Shown here in pieces: positions 18,192 to 26,857 of a DNA stretch of 64,000 nucleotides. Position 1 is the stretch's first letter, and every line of letters begins with the position of its first letter. Location of the stretch: positions 1 to 64,000 of the forward strand of contig CAIQCK010000036.1 of the NCBI GenBank assembly GCA_903870275.1, given 5' to 3'. A program made the position numbers and the translations under genes. This stretch comes from an uncultured bacterium. Its GTDB lineage: Bacteria > Verrucomicrobiota > Verrucomicrobiia > CAIQCK01. Under the pieces are notes generated by a model, which saw nothing but the letters and a program-made list of their open reading frames with translations, had not been told where the DNA came from and did not search any database.

Positions 18192-19253
18192 ATGGAAGCG
18201 ATACTCATAGACTTTTTCAAGATTGCCTGCGTGATGGGCGTGGTGCTGTTCATCTGCGCCTACATCGTGCTGGTGGAGCGGCGCGTCTGCGCGTTCATCC
18301 AGGACCGGCTGGGACCGAACCGCGTCGGCATCCCGCTCTGGATTCGCAAGGACGGCAGCGCCATCACGCTCGGCGGCAAGTGGGCGCTCGGCCAGCCGCT
18401 GATGGACGCGTTCAAGTCGCTGCTCAAGGAGGACTACGTGCCGGCGCACGTGAACAAGCTCTACTTCTGGCTCGCGCCGATGCTGGCGATGTTCCCGGCA
18501 CTGGTGGTGTTCGCGGTGATTCCGTTCGGCAGCCAGCTCGGCGGCGTGCCGATGATCGTCGCCGATGTGAACGTCGGCATCCTGTTCGTCTTCGCGGTCG
18601 CCTCGCTCGGCGTCTATGGCATCGTGCTCGCCGGCTGGTCGAGCAACTCGAAGTATCCGTTCCTCGGCGGCATCCGCAGCAGCGCGCAGCTCATCAGCTA
18701 CGAGATTTGCCTCGGCCTGTCGGTGATTCCGCTGTTCATGCAGGTCGAGAGCCTCAAGCTCACGTCGGTTGTCGCCTGGCAGACAAATCACCTCTGGCTG
18801 ATCTGTTATCCATGGAACTGGCTGCCGGGGCTCATCTATCTGGCATCATCGTTCGCCGAGACGAACCGGCTGCCGTTCGATCTGCCGGAGGCGGAGCAGG
18901 AACTGGCCGGCGGCTACAACGTCGAATACGGCTCGATGAAGTTCGCCATGTTCTTCATGGCGGAATACACGAACATGATCGCCGCGTCGGCGCTGATGGT
19001 GACGCTCTTCCTCGGCGGCTGGTCGCTGCCGTTCGTGCCGGTGACGGGCGGCGTTGTCGTCGGCCTCGCGCATATCTGCATTTTCCTGGCGAAACTTTTC
19101 GCGCTGCTGTTCTTCTTCATCTGGGTGCGCTGGACGCTGCCGAGGTTCCGGTATGACCAGTTGATGGAACTCGGCTGGAAGGTGTTCCTACCGCTGGCGC
19201 TGGCGAACGTGTTGATCGTGGCGGGCGTGATCATGGTGGGGTGGGTCAAATGA
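18192..19253 (+). CDS. nuoH: NADH-quinone oxidoreductase subunit H
   Basis: This 353-residue membrane subunit forms the quinone-entry chamber at the junction with the peripheral arm. The family hallmarks are ERRVCAFIQDRLGPNRVG near the first loop, the SYEICLGLSVIPL helix, and ETNRLPFDLPEAEQELAGGYNVEYGSMKFAMFF. About eight membrane helices are visible. The ATG follows the nuoG stop directly. Confidence 0.96.
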   Translation: MEAILIDFFKIACVMGVVLFICAYIVLVERRVCAFIQDRLGPNRVGIPLWIRKDGSAITLGGKWALGQPLMDAFKSLLKEDYVPAHVNKLYFWLAPMLAMFPALVVFAVIPFGSQLGGVPMIVADVNVGILFVFAVASLGVYGIVLAGWSSNSKYPFLGGIRSSAQLISYEICLGLSVIPLFMQVESLKLTSVVAWQTNHLWLICYPWNWLPGLIYLASSFAETNRLPFDLPEAEQELAGGYNVEYGSMKFAMFFMAEYTNMIAASALMVTLFLGGWSLPFVPVTGGVVVGLAHICIFLAKLFALLFFFIWVRWTLPRFRYDQLMELGWKVFLPLALANVLIVAGVIMVGWVK

Positions 19254-19289
19254 ACGCGTGTTTTCCAAGAGAAGCCTTTCAATTGGGAC

Positions 19290-19440
19290 GGCCCCTCACC
19301 CCGTCCCTCTCCCCGCATGGCGGGGAGAGGGTGATCTTCGGCTCCGGTTTGCGTAGGTTGATGAACGCTGATCTCAATGTCGGTGGCGAGTTCGGTTTCC
19401 CTCTCCCCATCCGATGGGGAGAGGGTCAGGGTGAGGGGCC
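19290..19440. repeat. Palindromic repeat cluster in the nuoH-nuoI gap
   Basis: Outer inverted ends (gcccctcaccc near 19291 and gggtgaggggc ending 19439) enclose two inner hairpins, 19305-19331 and 19399-19425, with arms ccctctcccc and ggggagaggg. The insertion separates two genes that are otherwise tightly spaced in this operon. Confidence 0.85.
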
Positions 19441-19446
19441 GCAGCC

Positions 19447-19947
19447 ATGAAACTCGAACGCCCCAAACTGACGCTTCTGGAGCGGCTCTACCTGCCGGCG
19501 ATCGTGTCCGGGCTGGCACTGACGTTCAGCCACATCTTCCGCAAGAAGGTGACGCTCCGGTATCCGGAGGAGAAGCCGGAGATTCCGCCGAACTACCGTG
19601 GGCAGCCGGTGCTGGTGAAGGACGAGGAAGGCCGCGTCAAGTGCGTCGCCTGCCAGCTTTGCGAATTCGTCTGCCCGCCGCGCGCCATCACCATCAAGCC
19701 GATGGAGTATCCGGAGAACGCGAAATACGGCAAGGTGGAGAAGACGCCGGCGGAGTTCGACATTGACATGCTGCGCTGCATCTACTGTGGTTATTGCGAA
19801 GAAGTTTGCCCGGAGCAGGCGATTTTCCTGCGCGGGCCGTATTCGGTGACCGGCCTTTCGCGGAAGGCCATGGTGTTCAACAAGGAGAAACTCCTCGAAC
19901 TCGGCGGCACGTTGCCGGACCCGATCAAGAAGTGGCAGAAGAAGTAA
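19447..19947 (+). CDS. nuoI: NADH-quinone oxidoreductase subunit I
   Basis: This 166-residue subunit holds two 4Fe-4S clusters (N6a and N6b) that pass electrons to NuoB. The two ferredoxin motifs are CVACQLCEFVCPPRAI and CIYCGYCEEVCPEQAI, both complete. The N terminus carries the amphipathic membrane-anchoring segment. It lies 193 bases after nuoH because of the repeat cluster between them. Confidence 0.96.
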   Translation: MKLERPKLTLLERLYLPAIVSGLALTFSHIFRKKVTLRYPEEKPEIPPNYRGQPVLVKDEEGRVKCVACQLCEFVCPPRAITIKPMEYPENAKYGKVEKTPAEFDIDMLRCIYCGYCEEVCPEQAIFLRGPYSVTGLSRKAMVFNKEKLLELGGTLPDPIKKWQKK

Positions 19948-19952
19948 GCAAC

Positions 19953-20378
19953 ATGCGCCCTACAAAATACAGTGTTGCGAAAATCGGGTGTCGAGTGGTT
20001 GGCACGTTGGCCGGCCTCTTTGGTCTGTTCATGTTGTTACTGCCGATCTTGCTGATTCTGTTAGTCCCGAAGGAACTCGCTTCATGTCTCGTTCTTATCC
20101 CGCTGGCTTTGCCGGTTAGTGGCTTTTGCTTGTGGGTTGCTTATTTGGTGTGGTTTCGCTTCTCTCCTCTTGCCGTTCGTCATGTATGTTATTTGATTGG
20201 GTTTTCTCCTTACTTCACAGTGATGAATCGTTTTCAGACTCCAGCGGAGTTGCATGCTCACCCTTGGTTGCCAGTGGTGTTTCTTGCTGGTCTTGCTGGC
20301 ATTTATTACCTCTGCCGAATGATTGGCAACTATTTGAGTCTCTTTATTTTTCCTGAACCAGTGACAAACAATGAGTGA
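19953..20378 (+). CDS. Hypothetical membrane protein inserted in the nuo operon
   Basis: This 141-residue protein has three to four hydrophobic segments (strongest around residues 15-38, 42-64 and 103-122) and no domain I recognise. It starts five bases after the nuoI stop and ends 26 bases before nuoJ. Its codons are visibly richer in A and T than those of the flanking nuo genes, suggesting later acquisition. It is not NuoA: the conserved NuoA acidic loop motifs are missing. Whether it joins complex I is unknown. Confidence 0.7.
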   Translation: MRPTKYSVAKIGCRVVGTLAGLFGLFMLLLPILLILLVPKELASCLVLIPLALPVSGFCLWVAYLVWFRFSPLAVRHVCYLIGFSPYFTVMNRFQTPAELHAHPWLPVVFLAGLAGIYYLCRMIGNYLSLFIFPEPVTNNE

Positions 20379-20404
20379 ACGGCTATTGAAATTGTCCGAC
20401 TGAC

Positions 20405-20890
20405 ATGCAAGACCAACTCTTCTGGTTTTTCAGCATTGCGATGCTCCTGAGCGGGGTGTTGGTGGTCCTTGGCCGCAACCCGGTCACGAGCGCGCTGTTC
20501 CTGGTGCTGTCGCTGTTCTTCATGGCGGGACTGTTCGTGCTGCTGGAGGCTTACTTTCTGGCGATCATCCAGATTCTGGTCTATGCCGGCGCGGTGATCG
20601 TGTTGTTCCTGTTCGTCATTATGCTGCTGGACCTGAAGACGGAGAACGTCCGGCAGTTCAAGCGGTTCGGCGCGGGCGGCGCGCTGCTGGTGGCGGGCGC
20701 GCTGGCGTGGAAGCTGGCGAGCGTGGTCATGGCGATGCCGGCGGCGGACGCGAAGCCGGTGGTCGGCACGACGGAGGCGATGGGCAAGCTGCTGTTCACG
20801 CAATACCTGCTGCCCTTCGAGGTCACGTCGGTGCTGCTGCTCATCGCGATGGTCGGCGTGGTATCGCTGTCGCGGAAGGAGACGAAATGA
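20405..20890 (+). CDS. nuoJ: NADH-quinone oxidoreductase subunit J
   Basis: This 161-residue membrane subunit has five helices. The conserved third-helix segment FLAIIQILVYAGAVIVLFLFVIMLLDL, which contains the pi-bulge region of the E-channel, is intact, as is NPVTSALFLVLSLFFMAGLFVLL. It sits between the inserted membrane-protein gene and a palindromic repeat. Confidence 0.95.
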   Translation: MQDQLFWFFSIAMLLSGVLVVLGRNPVTSALFLVLSLFFMAGLFVLLEAYFLAIIQILVYAGAVIVLFLFVIMLLDLKTENVRQFKRFGAGGALLVAGALAWKLASVVMAMPAADAKPVVGTTEAMGKLLFTQYLLPFEVTSVLLLIAMVGVVSLSRKETK

Positions 20891-20929
20891 GGGGCGAACA
20901 GGCAATTCATCTTGCGGCAGGACGCCAAA

Positions 20930-20998
20930 CTGTAGCGGCGGTCTATGACCGCCGAATCATAATGATGAACGACCGGCGGTCACAGACCGCCGCTACAG
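20930..20998. repeat. Palindromic repeat in the nuoJ-nuoK gap
   Basis: Arms 20930-20954 and 20974-20998 (25 bases, one mismatch) begin ctgtagcggcggtct and surround a 19-base spacer. The same family occurs as a full copy at 29240-29311 and as a single arm at 56895-56920. Confidence 0.9.
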
Positions 20999-21056
20999 CG
21001 GGGATTTCTTTGATGTTGCAAATTGCAACATCAAATTGCGGAGGTCGAACTAAACC

Positions 21057-21365
21057 ATGATCCCCGTCACTCTCGAACATTACCTGATCGTCAGCGTCCT
21101 GATGTTCTCGCTGGGACTGGCGGGCGTCATGCTCCGGCGCAACGCGCTGGTGGTGTTCATGTCGCTGGAGTTGATGCTCAACGCCAGCAACCTCGCGCTG
21201 GTGGCGTTCAGCCGGTTCAACGGCAACCTGCACGGGCAAATCTTTGTGTTTTTCATCATCACGGTCGCCGCGGCCGAAGTCGCGGTCGGTTTGGCGATCA
21301 TCGTCGCGTTGTTCCGGCGCCGGCAAACGGTGCAGGTGGACGAAATCAATTCGATGAGGCTCTGA
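21057..21365 (+). CDS. nuoK: NADH-quinone oxidoreductase subunit K
   Basis: This 102-residue, three-helix subunit contains the conserved [22 protein letters not shown] segment with the channel Glu, and the second Glu in [18 protein letters not shown]. Length and motifs are standard. nuoL starts three bases after the stop. Confidence 0.95.
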   Translation: MIPVTLEHYLIVSVLMFSLGLAGVMLRRNALVVFMSLELMLNASNLALVAFSRFNGNLHGQIFVFFIITVAAAEVAVGLAIIVALFRRRQTVQVDEINSMRL

Positions 21366-21368
21366 CGC

Positions 21369-23255
21369 ATGGAAGACGTAAGCGGATTATTGTGGCGGGT
21401 GCTGGCCGGGCCGCTGTCGGCGGCGGTGGTCATCTGGCTGCTTTGCCACAAATCGAAGTTCTACGCCGACTTCGGCCCGGTCATGGAGCGGCAAATGGCG
21501 TGGATTGTCGCCATCATTTTCCTGACCGGCTCAACGTGGTTTGCCTACAGCGCGTTCTCTGCGGTGCGCGACGGCGCGGCGCTTGATAACCAACCGCTTT
21601 ACCAGTTTTTATCGGTCGGCGACCTCGACTTTTCGATCAACTGGTCGCTCGACAAGCTCAGCGGGCTGATGCTGATGGTGGTCTGCGGGGTGTCGTTGTG
21701 CATCATGGTCTATTCCATCGGCTACATGCACGACGACCCGGGCATCAGCCGGTTTTTCGCGAAACTGTCGTTCTTCGTGTTCTCGATGTTCGGCATCGTG
21801 CTGTCGGGAAACTTCCTGATGATGTTCATCTTCTGGGAACTCGTCGGCGTGTCGAGCTACCTGCTCATCGGCTACTGGTATGAGCGGCCCGCCGCGGCGG
21901 AGGCGGGCAAGAAGGCGTTCCTCGTCAACCGCATCGGCGATTTCGGTTTCCTGCTCGGCATCCTGATGCTCTGGGGCATCACCGGCGAGGTGAACTTCGT
22001 GGGCGTGAAGAACCAACTCGCCGCGCATGCGGTGGACCCGAACCTGCTCGCCGTCGCGACGGTGCTGATTTTCTGCGGCGCGGTTGGCAAGAGCGCGCAG
22101 TTTCCGCTGCACGTCTGGCTGCCGGACGCGATGGAAGGCCCGACGCCGGTGAGCGCGTTGATCCACGCCGCGACAATGGTGGCGGCGGGCGTCTATATGC
22201 TTTGCCGCGTCTCGTTCCTCGTTTTCGGCAGCCCGGTGGCGATGGAGATCATCGCGTGGACCGGCGGCATCACGGCGTTGATGGCGGCGCTCATCGCGAC
22301 CCAACAGAACGACATCAAGCGCATCCTGGCTTACTCAACGTTGAGCCAGCTTGGCTACATGGTGATGGCGGTCGGCCTCAGCGATCCGCACGGCAGCGGC
22401 TACATGCCGGCGATGTTCCATCTCTCGACACACGCGTTCTTCAAGGCGCTGTTGTTCCTGAGCGCCGGCAGCGTCATCATTGCGCTTCACCACAGCGAAC
22501 AGGACATCTGGAAGATGGGCGGCCTGCTGAAGAAGATGCCGATCACCGCCGCGTGTTTCGCCGTCGGCACGCTGGCGCTCTGCGGCTTCCCGTTCATGAG
22601 CGGTTTCTACAGCAAGGAAGCCATCCTCGGCCTCGCGCACGAGCGCAACCACGGCCTCTACGTTCTCGCGACGGCGACGGCGGGCCTGACGGCGTTCTAC
22701 ATGTTCCGCTGTTTCTTCGTCGCCTTCCTCGGCAAGACGCGCGGCGAACACGCGGGCAAGGCCAAGGAAAGCGGATGGGTCGTGCTCGTGCCGCTGATCG
22801 TGCTGGCGGCGGCGTCCATTTTCGGCGGCTGGTTTGGAATCCCGGAGTGGCTGGTGGAGAACAACGCCATCAGCGCCGAGCACGCGCCGCAAATCGTGAT
22901 GATCGCCGCGCTGGCAGCGTTTGCCATCGGCGCGGGCGCGGCGGTGGCGCTCTACGCGCGCGGCGCGGTGGCCGACCCGCTCAACAGGCTGCCGGTGATT
23001 TCCTGGGTGCTGCGGAACAAGTTTTTCTTCGACGAGATTTACATGGTGCTGGTGAAAGTGGGGCAGGGCACGCTCGCGTGGCTCTGCGGCTTCGTGGACC
23101 GCTGGATCATCGCCGGCCTCGTCGTGCGCGGGCTGACGGCGACGACGCGCGGCGCGGGACAGACGCTGCGGCTTTTCCAGACCGGCAACGTCCAGACCTA
23201 CGCGCTTTGGTTTGCAGCCGGCGCAACGATCCTTCTCTACTGCCTGGTCAGGTAA
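21369..23255 (+). CDS. nuoL: NADH-quinone oxidoreductase subunit L
   Basis: This 628-residue antiporter-like proton-pumping subunit has the Proton_antipo_N opening (YSIGYMHDDPGISRFFAKLSFFVFSMFG) and the core motifs WELVGVSSYLLIGYWYERP, KSAQFPLHVWLPDAMEGPTPVSALIHAATMVAAGVY and RILAYSTLSQLGYM. The long C-terminal region after about residue 540 matches the lateral helix and final helix. Length is typical. Confidence 0.96.
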   Translation: MEDVSGLLWRVLAGPLSAAVVIWLLCHKSKFYADFGPVMERQMAWIVAIIFLTGSTWFAYSAFSAVRDGAALDNQPLYQFLSVGDLDFSINWSLDKLSGLMLMVVCGVSLCIMVYSIGYMHDDPGISRFFAKLSFFVFSMFGIVLSGNFLMMFIFWELVGVSSYLLIGYWYERPAAAEAGKKAFLVNRIGDFGFLLGILMLWGITGEVNFVGVKNQLAAHAVDPNLLAVATVLIFCGAVGKSAQFPLHVWLPDAMEGPTPVSALIHAATMVAAGVYMLCRVSFLVFGSPVAMEIIAWTGGITALMAALIATQQNDIKRILAYSTLSQLGYMVMAVGLSDPHGSGYMPAMFHLSTHAFFKALLFLSAGSVIIALHHSEQDIWKMGGLLKKMPITAACFAVGTLALCGFPFMSGFYSKEAILGLAHERNHGLYVLATATAGLTAFYMFRCFFVAFLGKTRGEHAGKAKESGWVVLVPLIVLAAASIFGGWFGIPEWLVENNAISAEHAPQIVMIAALAAFAIGAGAAVALYARGAVADPLNRLPVISWVLRNKFFFDEIYMVLVKVGQGTLAWLCGFVDRWIIAGLVVRGLTATTRGAGQTLRLFQTGNVQTYALWFAAGATILLYCLVR

Positions 23256-23258
23256 CGC

Positions 23259-24806
23259 ATGGACTTTTTGAACATATTGAACTGCACGATCCTGACACCG
23301 CTGGTGTTCGCGGCGGGTCTGTGCTTTGTGCCGGCGGCGAAGACGCACGCCATTCGCTGGCTGGCGATCCTTGGCTCATTTGTGACGGCTGTGCTTGGTG
23401 TGCTGGCGTTCTTGTGGTTCAGCGCAAGCGATACCGGGTTTCAGTTTGTGAACCAGGTGCCGTGGGTGGCGGCGCTGGACATGAGCTGGCACGTCGGCGT
23501 GGACGGCATCAGTGTCGTGCTGGTGCTGCTCACGGGCATCGTCGGCTTCGCGGCGGCGCTGGTGTCGTGGGACATCCAGAGCCGGCAGAAAGAGTTCTAC
23601 GTCCTGCTGCTCATCATGATCGCCGGCGCGATGGGCATGTTTGCGTCGCTCGACATCTTTTTCATCTACTTCTTCCATGAGCTGGCGTTGATCCCGACGT
23701 TCCTTATGATCGGCATCTGGGGCAGCGGCAAACGTGAATACGCCGCCATGAAGATGACGCTCTACCTCAGCGCCGGCGCGTTTGTGGCGCTGATCGGGTT
23801 GATCGCTCTTTACCTCGCGCTGCCGGCGGACGTGCGGACGTTGGACCTGGTGAAGCTGCTCGACTACGCGCGGAGTCATCCGCTGGCGGCGAACGTCCAA
23901 TATTTCATTTATCCGCTGCTGTTGTTCGGACTGGGCACGCTGGTCTCGCTGGTGCCGTTCCACACGTGGGCGCCGGTTGGCTACGGCTGCGCGCCGACGG
24001 CCACGGCGATGCTGCACGCCGGCGTGTTGAAGAAATTTGGCCTCTACGCGCTGATCCGCATCGCGCTGCCGCTGCTGCCGGTGGGCGCGCACGACTGGAA
24101 CGGCCTTCTAGTGGTGCTGCTGCTCGGCAACATCGTCTATGCCGGCTTGGTGGCGATGACGCAGAAGAACTTCAACTACCTGCTCGGCTATTCCAGCGTG
24201 GCGCACATGGGCTTCGTGTTCCTCGGCATCGCCAGCTTCACCTTCATCGGCCTGACCGGCGCGGTGCTGGTGATGTTTGCGCATGGCATTCTCGCGGCGC
24301 TGTTATTTGCGTTGAGCGGGTATGTCTATGCGCAGACCGGCACGCGCGAAATCTCGGAACTCGGAGGCTTGTGCAAACCGCTGGCGTTCGTGGGCACGCT
24401 GCTGGTGATGGCCGGGTTCGCATCGATCGGCCTGCCGGGCTTTGCGAATTTTCCGGGCGAGGTGATGGTGCTCTTTGGCGCATGGCAGGCGCCCGCGTGG
24501 CAGGCGAAGATGGGCGCGGCGACGGTGTCGTGGCCTGTGCCGCTGGCCATCTGGGGCGGGTCGGTGATCGGCGCGGTCTATATGCTGCGTGCGTTGCGCA
24601 ACATCTGCTTCGGCCCGACGCCGGTGAGGTGGCAGATGCTGGCGGACGCGAACCTGTTTGCGCGCGTGCCGTATCTGTTGCTCCTCGGCGTGTTGATTTG
24701 GGTCGGCGTTTATCCGCGGGCGTTGGTGGAGACGATCAAGCCGGCCACGGCGCAGATCATCACCGCGGTGGAGAAGGCGGTGCCGGCGGTGAGTCTGAAG
24801 AGATGA
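23259..24806 (+). CDS. nuoM: NADH-quinone oxidoreductase subunit M
   Basis: This 515-residue antiporter-like subunit has FIYFFHELALIPTFLMIGIWG with the channel Glu, VPFHTWAPVGYGCAPTATAMLHAGVLKKFGLYALIRI with the conserved Lys, and YLLGYSSVAHMGFVFLGI. The usual histidine-bearing APVGHTEAPT-like motif reads APVGYGCAPT. It lies three bases after nuoL and one base before nuoN. Confidence 0.95.
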   Translation: MDFLNILNCTILTPLVFAAGLCFVPAAKTHAIRWLAILGSFVTAVLGVLAFLWFSASDTGFQFVNQVPWVAALDMSWHVGVDGISVVLVLLTGIVGFAAALVSWDIQSRQKEFYVLLLIMIAGAMGMFASLDIFFIYFFHELALIPTFLMIGIWGSGKREYAAMKMTLYLSAGAFVALIGLIALYLALPADVRTLDLVKLLDYARSHPLAANVQYFIYPLLLFGLGTLVSLVPFHTWAPVGYGCAPTATAMLHAGVLKKFGLYALIRIALPLLPVGAHDWNGLLVVLLLGNIVYAGLVAMTQKNFNYLLGYSSVAHMGFVFLGIASFTFIGLTGAVLVMFAHGILAALLFALSGYVYAQTGTREISELGGLCKPLAFVGTLLVMAGFASIGLPGFANFPGEVMVLFGAWQAPAWQAKMGAATVSWPVPLAIWGGSVIGAVYMLRALRNICFGPTPVRWQMLADANLFARVPYLLLLGVLIWVGVYPRALVETIKPATAQIITAVEKAVPAVSLKR

Positions 24807-24807
24807 T

Positions 24808-26241
24808 ATGAATTTATCGCTGCTCAAACTCGAAATCGCAACCTGCGGCCTGGCGATGCTGGTGCTGATGCTGGAGGCGTTCGTGCCGCGGCGCGACAAG
24901 CGCTTCCTCGGCTACCTCGGCGCGGCGGGTTTGCTGGCGATTCTCGCTTGGAGCTATTGCCCGAGCGTCACGGCTGGCGGCTTCACGATGGGTAGCGGGT
25001 TCAACGGCATGTGGGTGAACGATGCGATGGCGCTCTACTTCAAGCGCCTCTTCCTCGTCGGGACGGCGCTGGTGCTCGTGATGTCCGTCGGCTTCGCGAG
25101 ACAACTCGAAGGCGGCGCGGGCGAGTTCTTCGCGCTGCTGATGTTCGGTTGCACCGGCATGATGCTCACGGCGTCAGTAAACGACTTCCTGATGCTTTTT
25201 GTGGCGCTGGAAACGGTCACGGTGAGCGGTTACATCCTCGTGGCGTGGTTGCGGCGGCAGCAGCAATCGCTGGAGGCGGGCGTGAAGTATCTCATCCTTG
25301 GCGCTCTCTCGACGGCGTTTTTGGTCTTTGGCATCACGTTCATCTACGGCTCGACCGGCGCGACCGGTTTCGCGGACGTGGCGGCGAAGATTGGCACAGC
25401 GGGCGCGCCGCTGAAGCTCGGCTTGCTGCTGGTGCTGGCCGGGCTGGGATTCAAGATGGCGTGCGTGCCGTTCCAAGCGTGGGTGCCTGACGTCTATCAA
25501 GGCGCGCCGGCGCCGGTGACGGCCTTTCTTGCCACCGGCTCGAAAGCGGCGGGTTTTGTGCTGTTGTTGCGCGTGTTGTTTGGGGCGTTGCAGTCGGTGA
25601 AACCCACGTGGGTTCTTGTTATCGGCACGCTGGCGGGGCTGAGCGTGCTTTACGGCAACCTGGCCGCGATGCCGCAGCGCAACGTCAAGCGGCTGCTCGG
25701 CTACTCCAGCATCAGTCACGCGGGCTTTCTGCTGCTCGGCGTCGCGGCGGCGGACAGCTTCGGCATCGGCGCGGTGCTGTTCTACCTGGTCGCGTATCTC
25801 TTCACCAACCTCTGCGCCTTCACGGTGATTTCCTGCCTCGCGGGAACGCTGCCTGACGACGAGCGCGAGAACTACGCGGGCCTGGCGCAACGCTCGCCGT
25901 TGCTGGCGGCGGCGATGACCGTGGCGCTGGCGTCGCTGGCGGGCGTGCCGCCGATGGCGGGGTTCTTCGCGAAGTTCCTCATTTTCACGGCCATCGTCGG
26001 CCAGAAGATGTGGTGCCTGGTCATCATCGGCGCGATCGGCGTGGTCGTGTCGCTTTACTACTACCTCGGCGTCGTGAAGGCGATGTATTGGCAGGAGCCG
26101 CGCGAGACCGGCGCGATCACGGTCGCCTGGCCGATGAAGGCGCTGCTCTGGGTGACGATGGCGGCGGTGATCGGCATCGGCGTGTGTCAGGGCGCGTTCA
26201 CGCGGTGGGCCTTTGACGCCGCGGCGACGTTAGTCAAATAA
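24808..26241 (+). CDS. nuoN: NADH-quinone oxidoreductase subunit N
   Basis: This 477-residue antiporter-like subunit ends the operon. FKMACVPFQAWVPDVYQGAPAPVTAFLATGSKAAGFVLLLR and RLLGYSSISHAGFLLLGV are diagnostic, with the central Lys in SKAAG. The late SLAGVPPMAGFFAKFLIF helix is also typical. Confidence 0.96.
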   Translation: MNLSLLKLEIATCGLAMLVLMLEAFVPRRDKRFLGYLGAAGLLAILAWSYCPSVTAGGFTMGSGFNGMWVNDAMALYFKRLFLVGTALVLVMSVGFARQLEGGAGEFFALLMFGCTGMMLTASVNDFLMLFVALETVTVSGYILVAWLRRQQQSLEAGVKYLILGALSTAFLVFGITFIYGSTGATGFADVAAKIGTAGAPLKLGLLLVLAGLGFKMACVPFQAWVPDVYQGAPAPVTAFLATGSKAAGFVLLLRVLFGALQSVKPTWVLVIGTLAGLSVLYGNLAAMPQRNVKRLLGYSSISHAGFLLLGVAAADSFGIGAVLFYLVAYLFTNLCAFTVISCLAGTLPDDERENYAGLAQRSPLLAAAMTVALASLAGVPPMAGFFAKFLIFTAIVGQKMWCLVIIGAIGVVVSLYYYLGVVKAMYWQEPRETGAITVAWPMKALLWVTMAAVIGIGVCQGAFTRWAFDAAATLVK

Positions 26242-26314
26242 GGTGTTTTCGGCAGTCCGTTATTCCGCCACTCCATCACTCCATTTCTCCAATACTCCAA
26301 TTTCCTCACGCTTC

Positions 26315-26704
26315 ATGCATCCCATCCGTCGCATCAACACCATCTTCGTTTACGTGCGCGATCTCGCGGCGGCGAAGCGGTTCTATGGCGAGACGCTCGG
26401 CTTCGGGAAACCTGAGATTGACGGCAGGTTCTGGGTCGAGTTCAAACTGCCCGATGGCGACACGCACTTCGCGCTGCACCAGAGCGAGAGTCATGGCCAC
26501 GCCGACCACGCGCACGGCACAATCATGCTCAGCTTCGAGGTCACCGACATCCACAAGTTCGCCGCGCAGTTGAAGGAGAACGGCGTGAAGTTCCACTACG
26601 AGCCGCGCAAGGAATACGGTTTCTGGCTGGCCGAGTTCGAGGACATGGAAGGCAACGTGCTGCGGCTCTACCAGAAGCTGCACACGCACGAACGCACGGT
26701 GTAG
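26315..26704 (+). CDS. VOC-family (glyoxalase/bleomycin resistance-like) protein
   Basis: This 129-residue protein has the paired beta-alpha-beta-beta-beta units of the vicinal oxygen chelate fold: INTIFVYVRDLAAAKRFYGETLGF at the start and FWLAEFEDMEGNVLRLYQK at the end, with possible metal ligands His/Glu in THFALHQ and NVLRLYQ. The substrate cannot be inferred. I start at the ATG at 26315; translation from 26243 only reads a short AT-rich spacer. Confidence 0.85.
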   Translation: MHPIRRINTIFVYVRDLAAAKRFYGETLGFGKPEIDGRFWVEFKLPDGDTHFALHQSESHGHADHAHGTIMLSFEVTDIHKFAAQLKENGVKFHYEPRKEYGFWLAEFEDMEGNVLRLYQKLHTHERTV

Positions 26705-26857
26705 GAGCGGGAGCGGTCTGCATGGGTCAGTGGCGTGAACTTCCAAGCTCGCGCAAGGTGAAGCGCCAACCATCTGTTCATCAATGCGGCGGCGCAAGCA
26801 AAAGATTGTGTGCTAACTATGGTCGCGGTATGCTTGAAAAGAACAAGGACCGGTATC

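Noticed and set aside
19953-20378. Misplaced nuoA
   Set aside because: The length and helices are roughly similar, but conserved NuoA residues are absent, so it is left as an unknown membrane protein.
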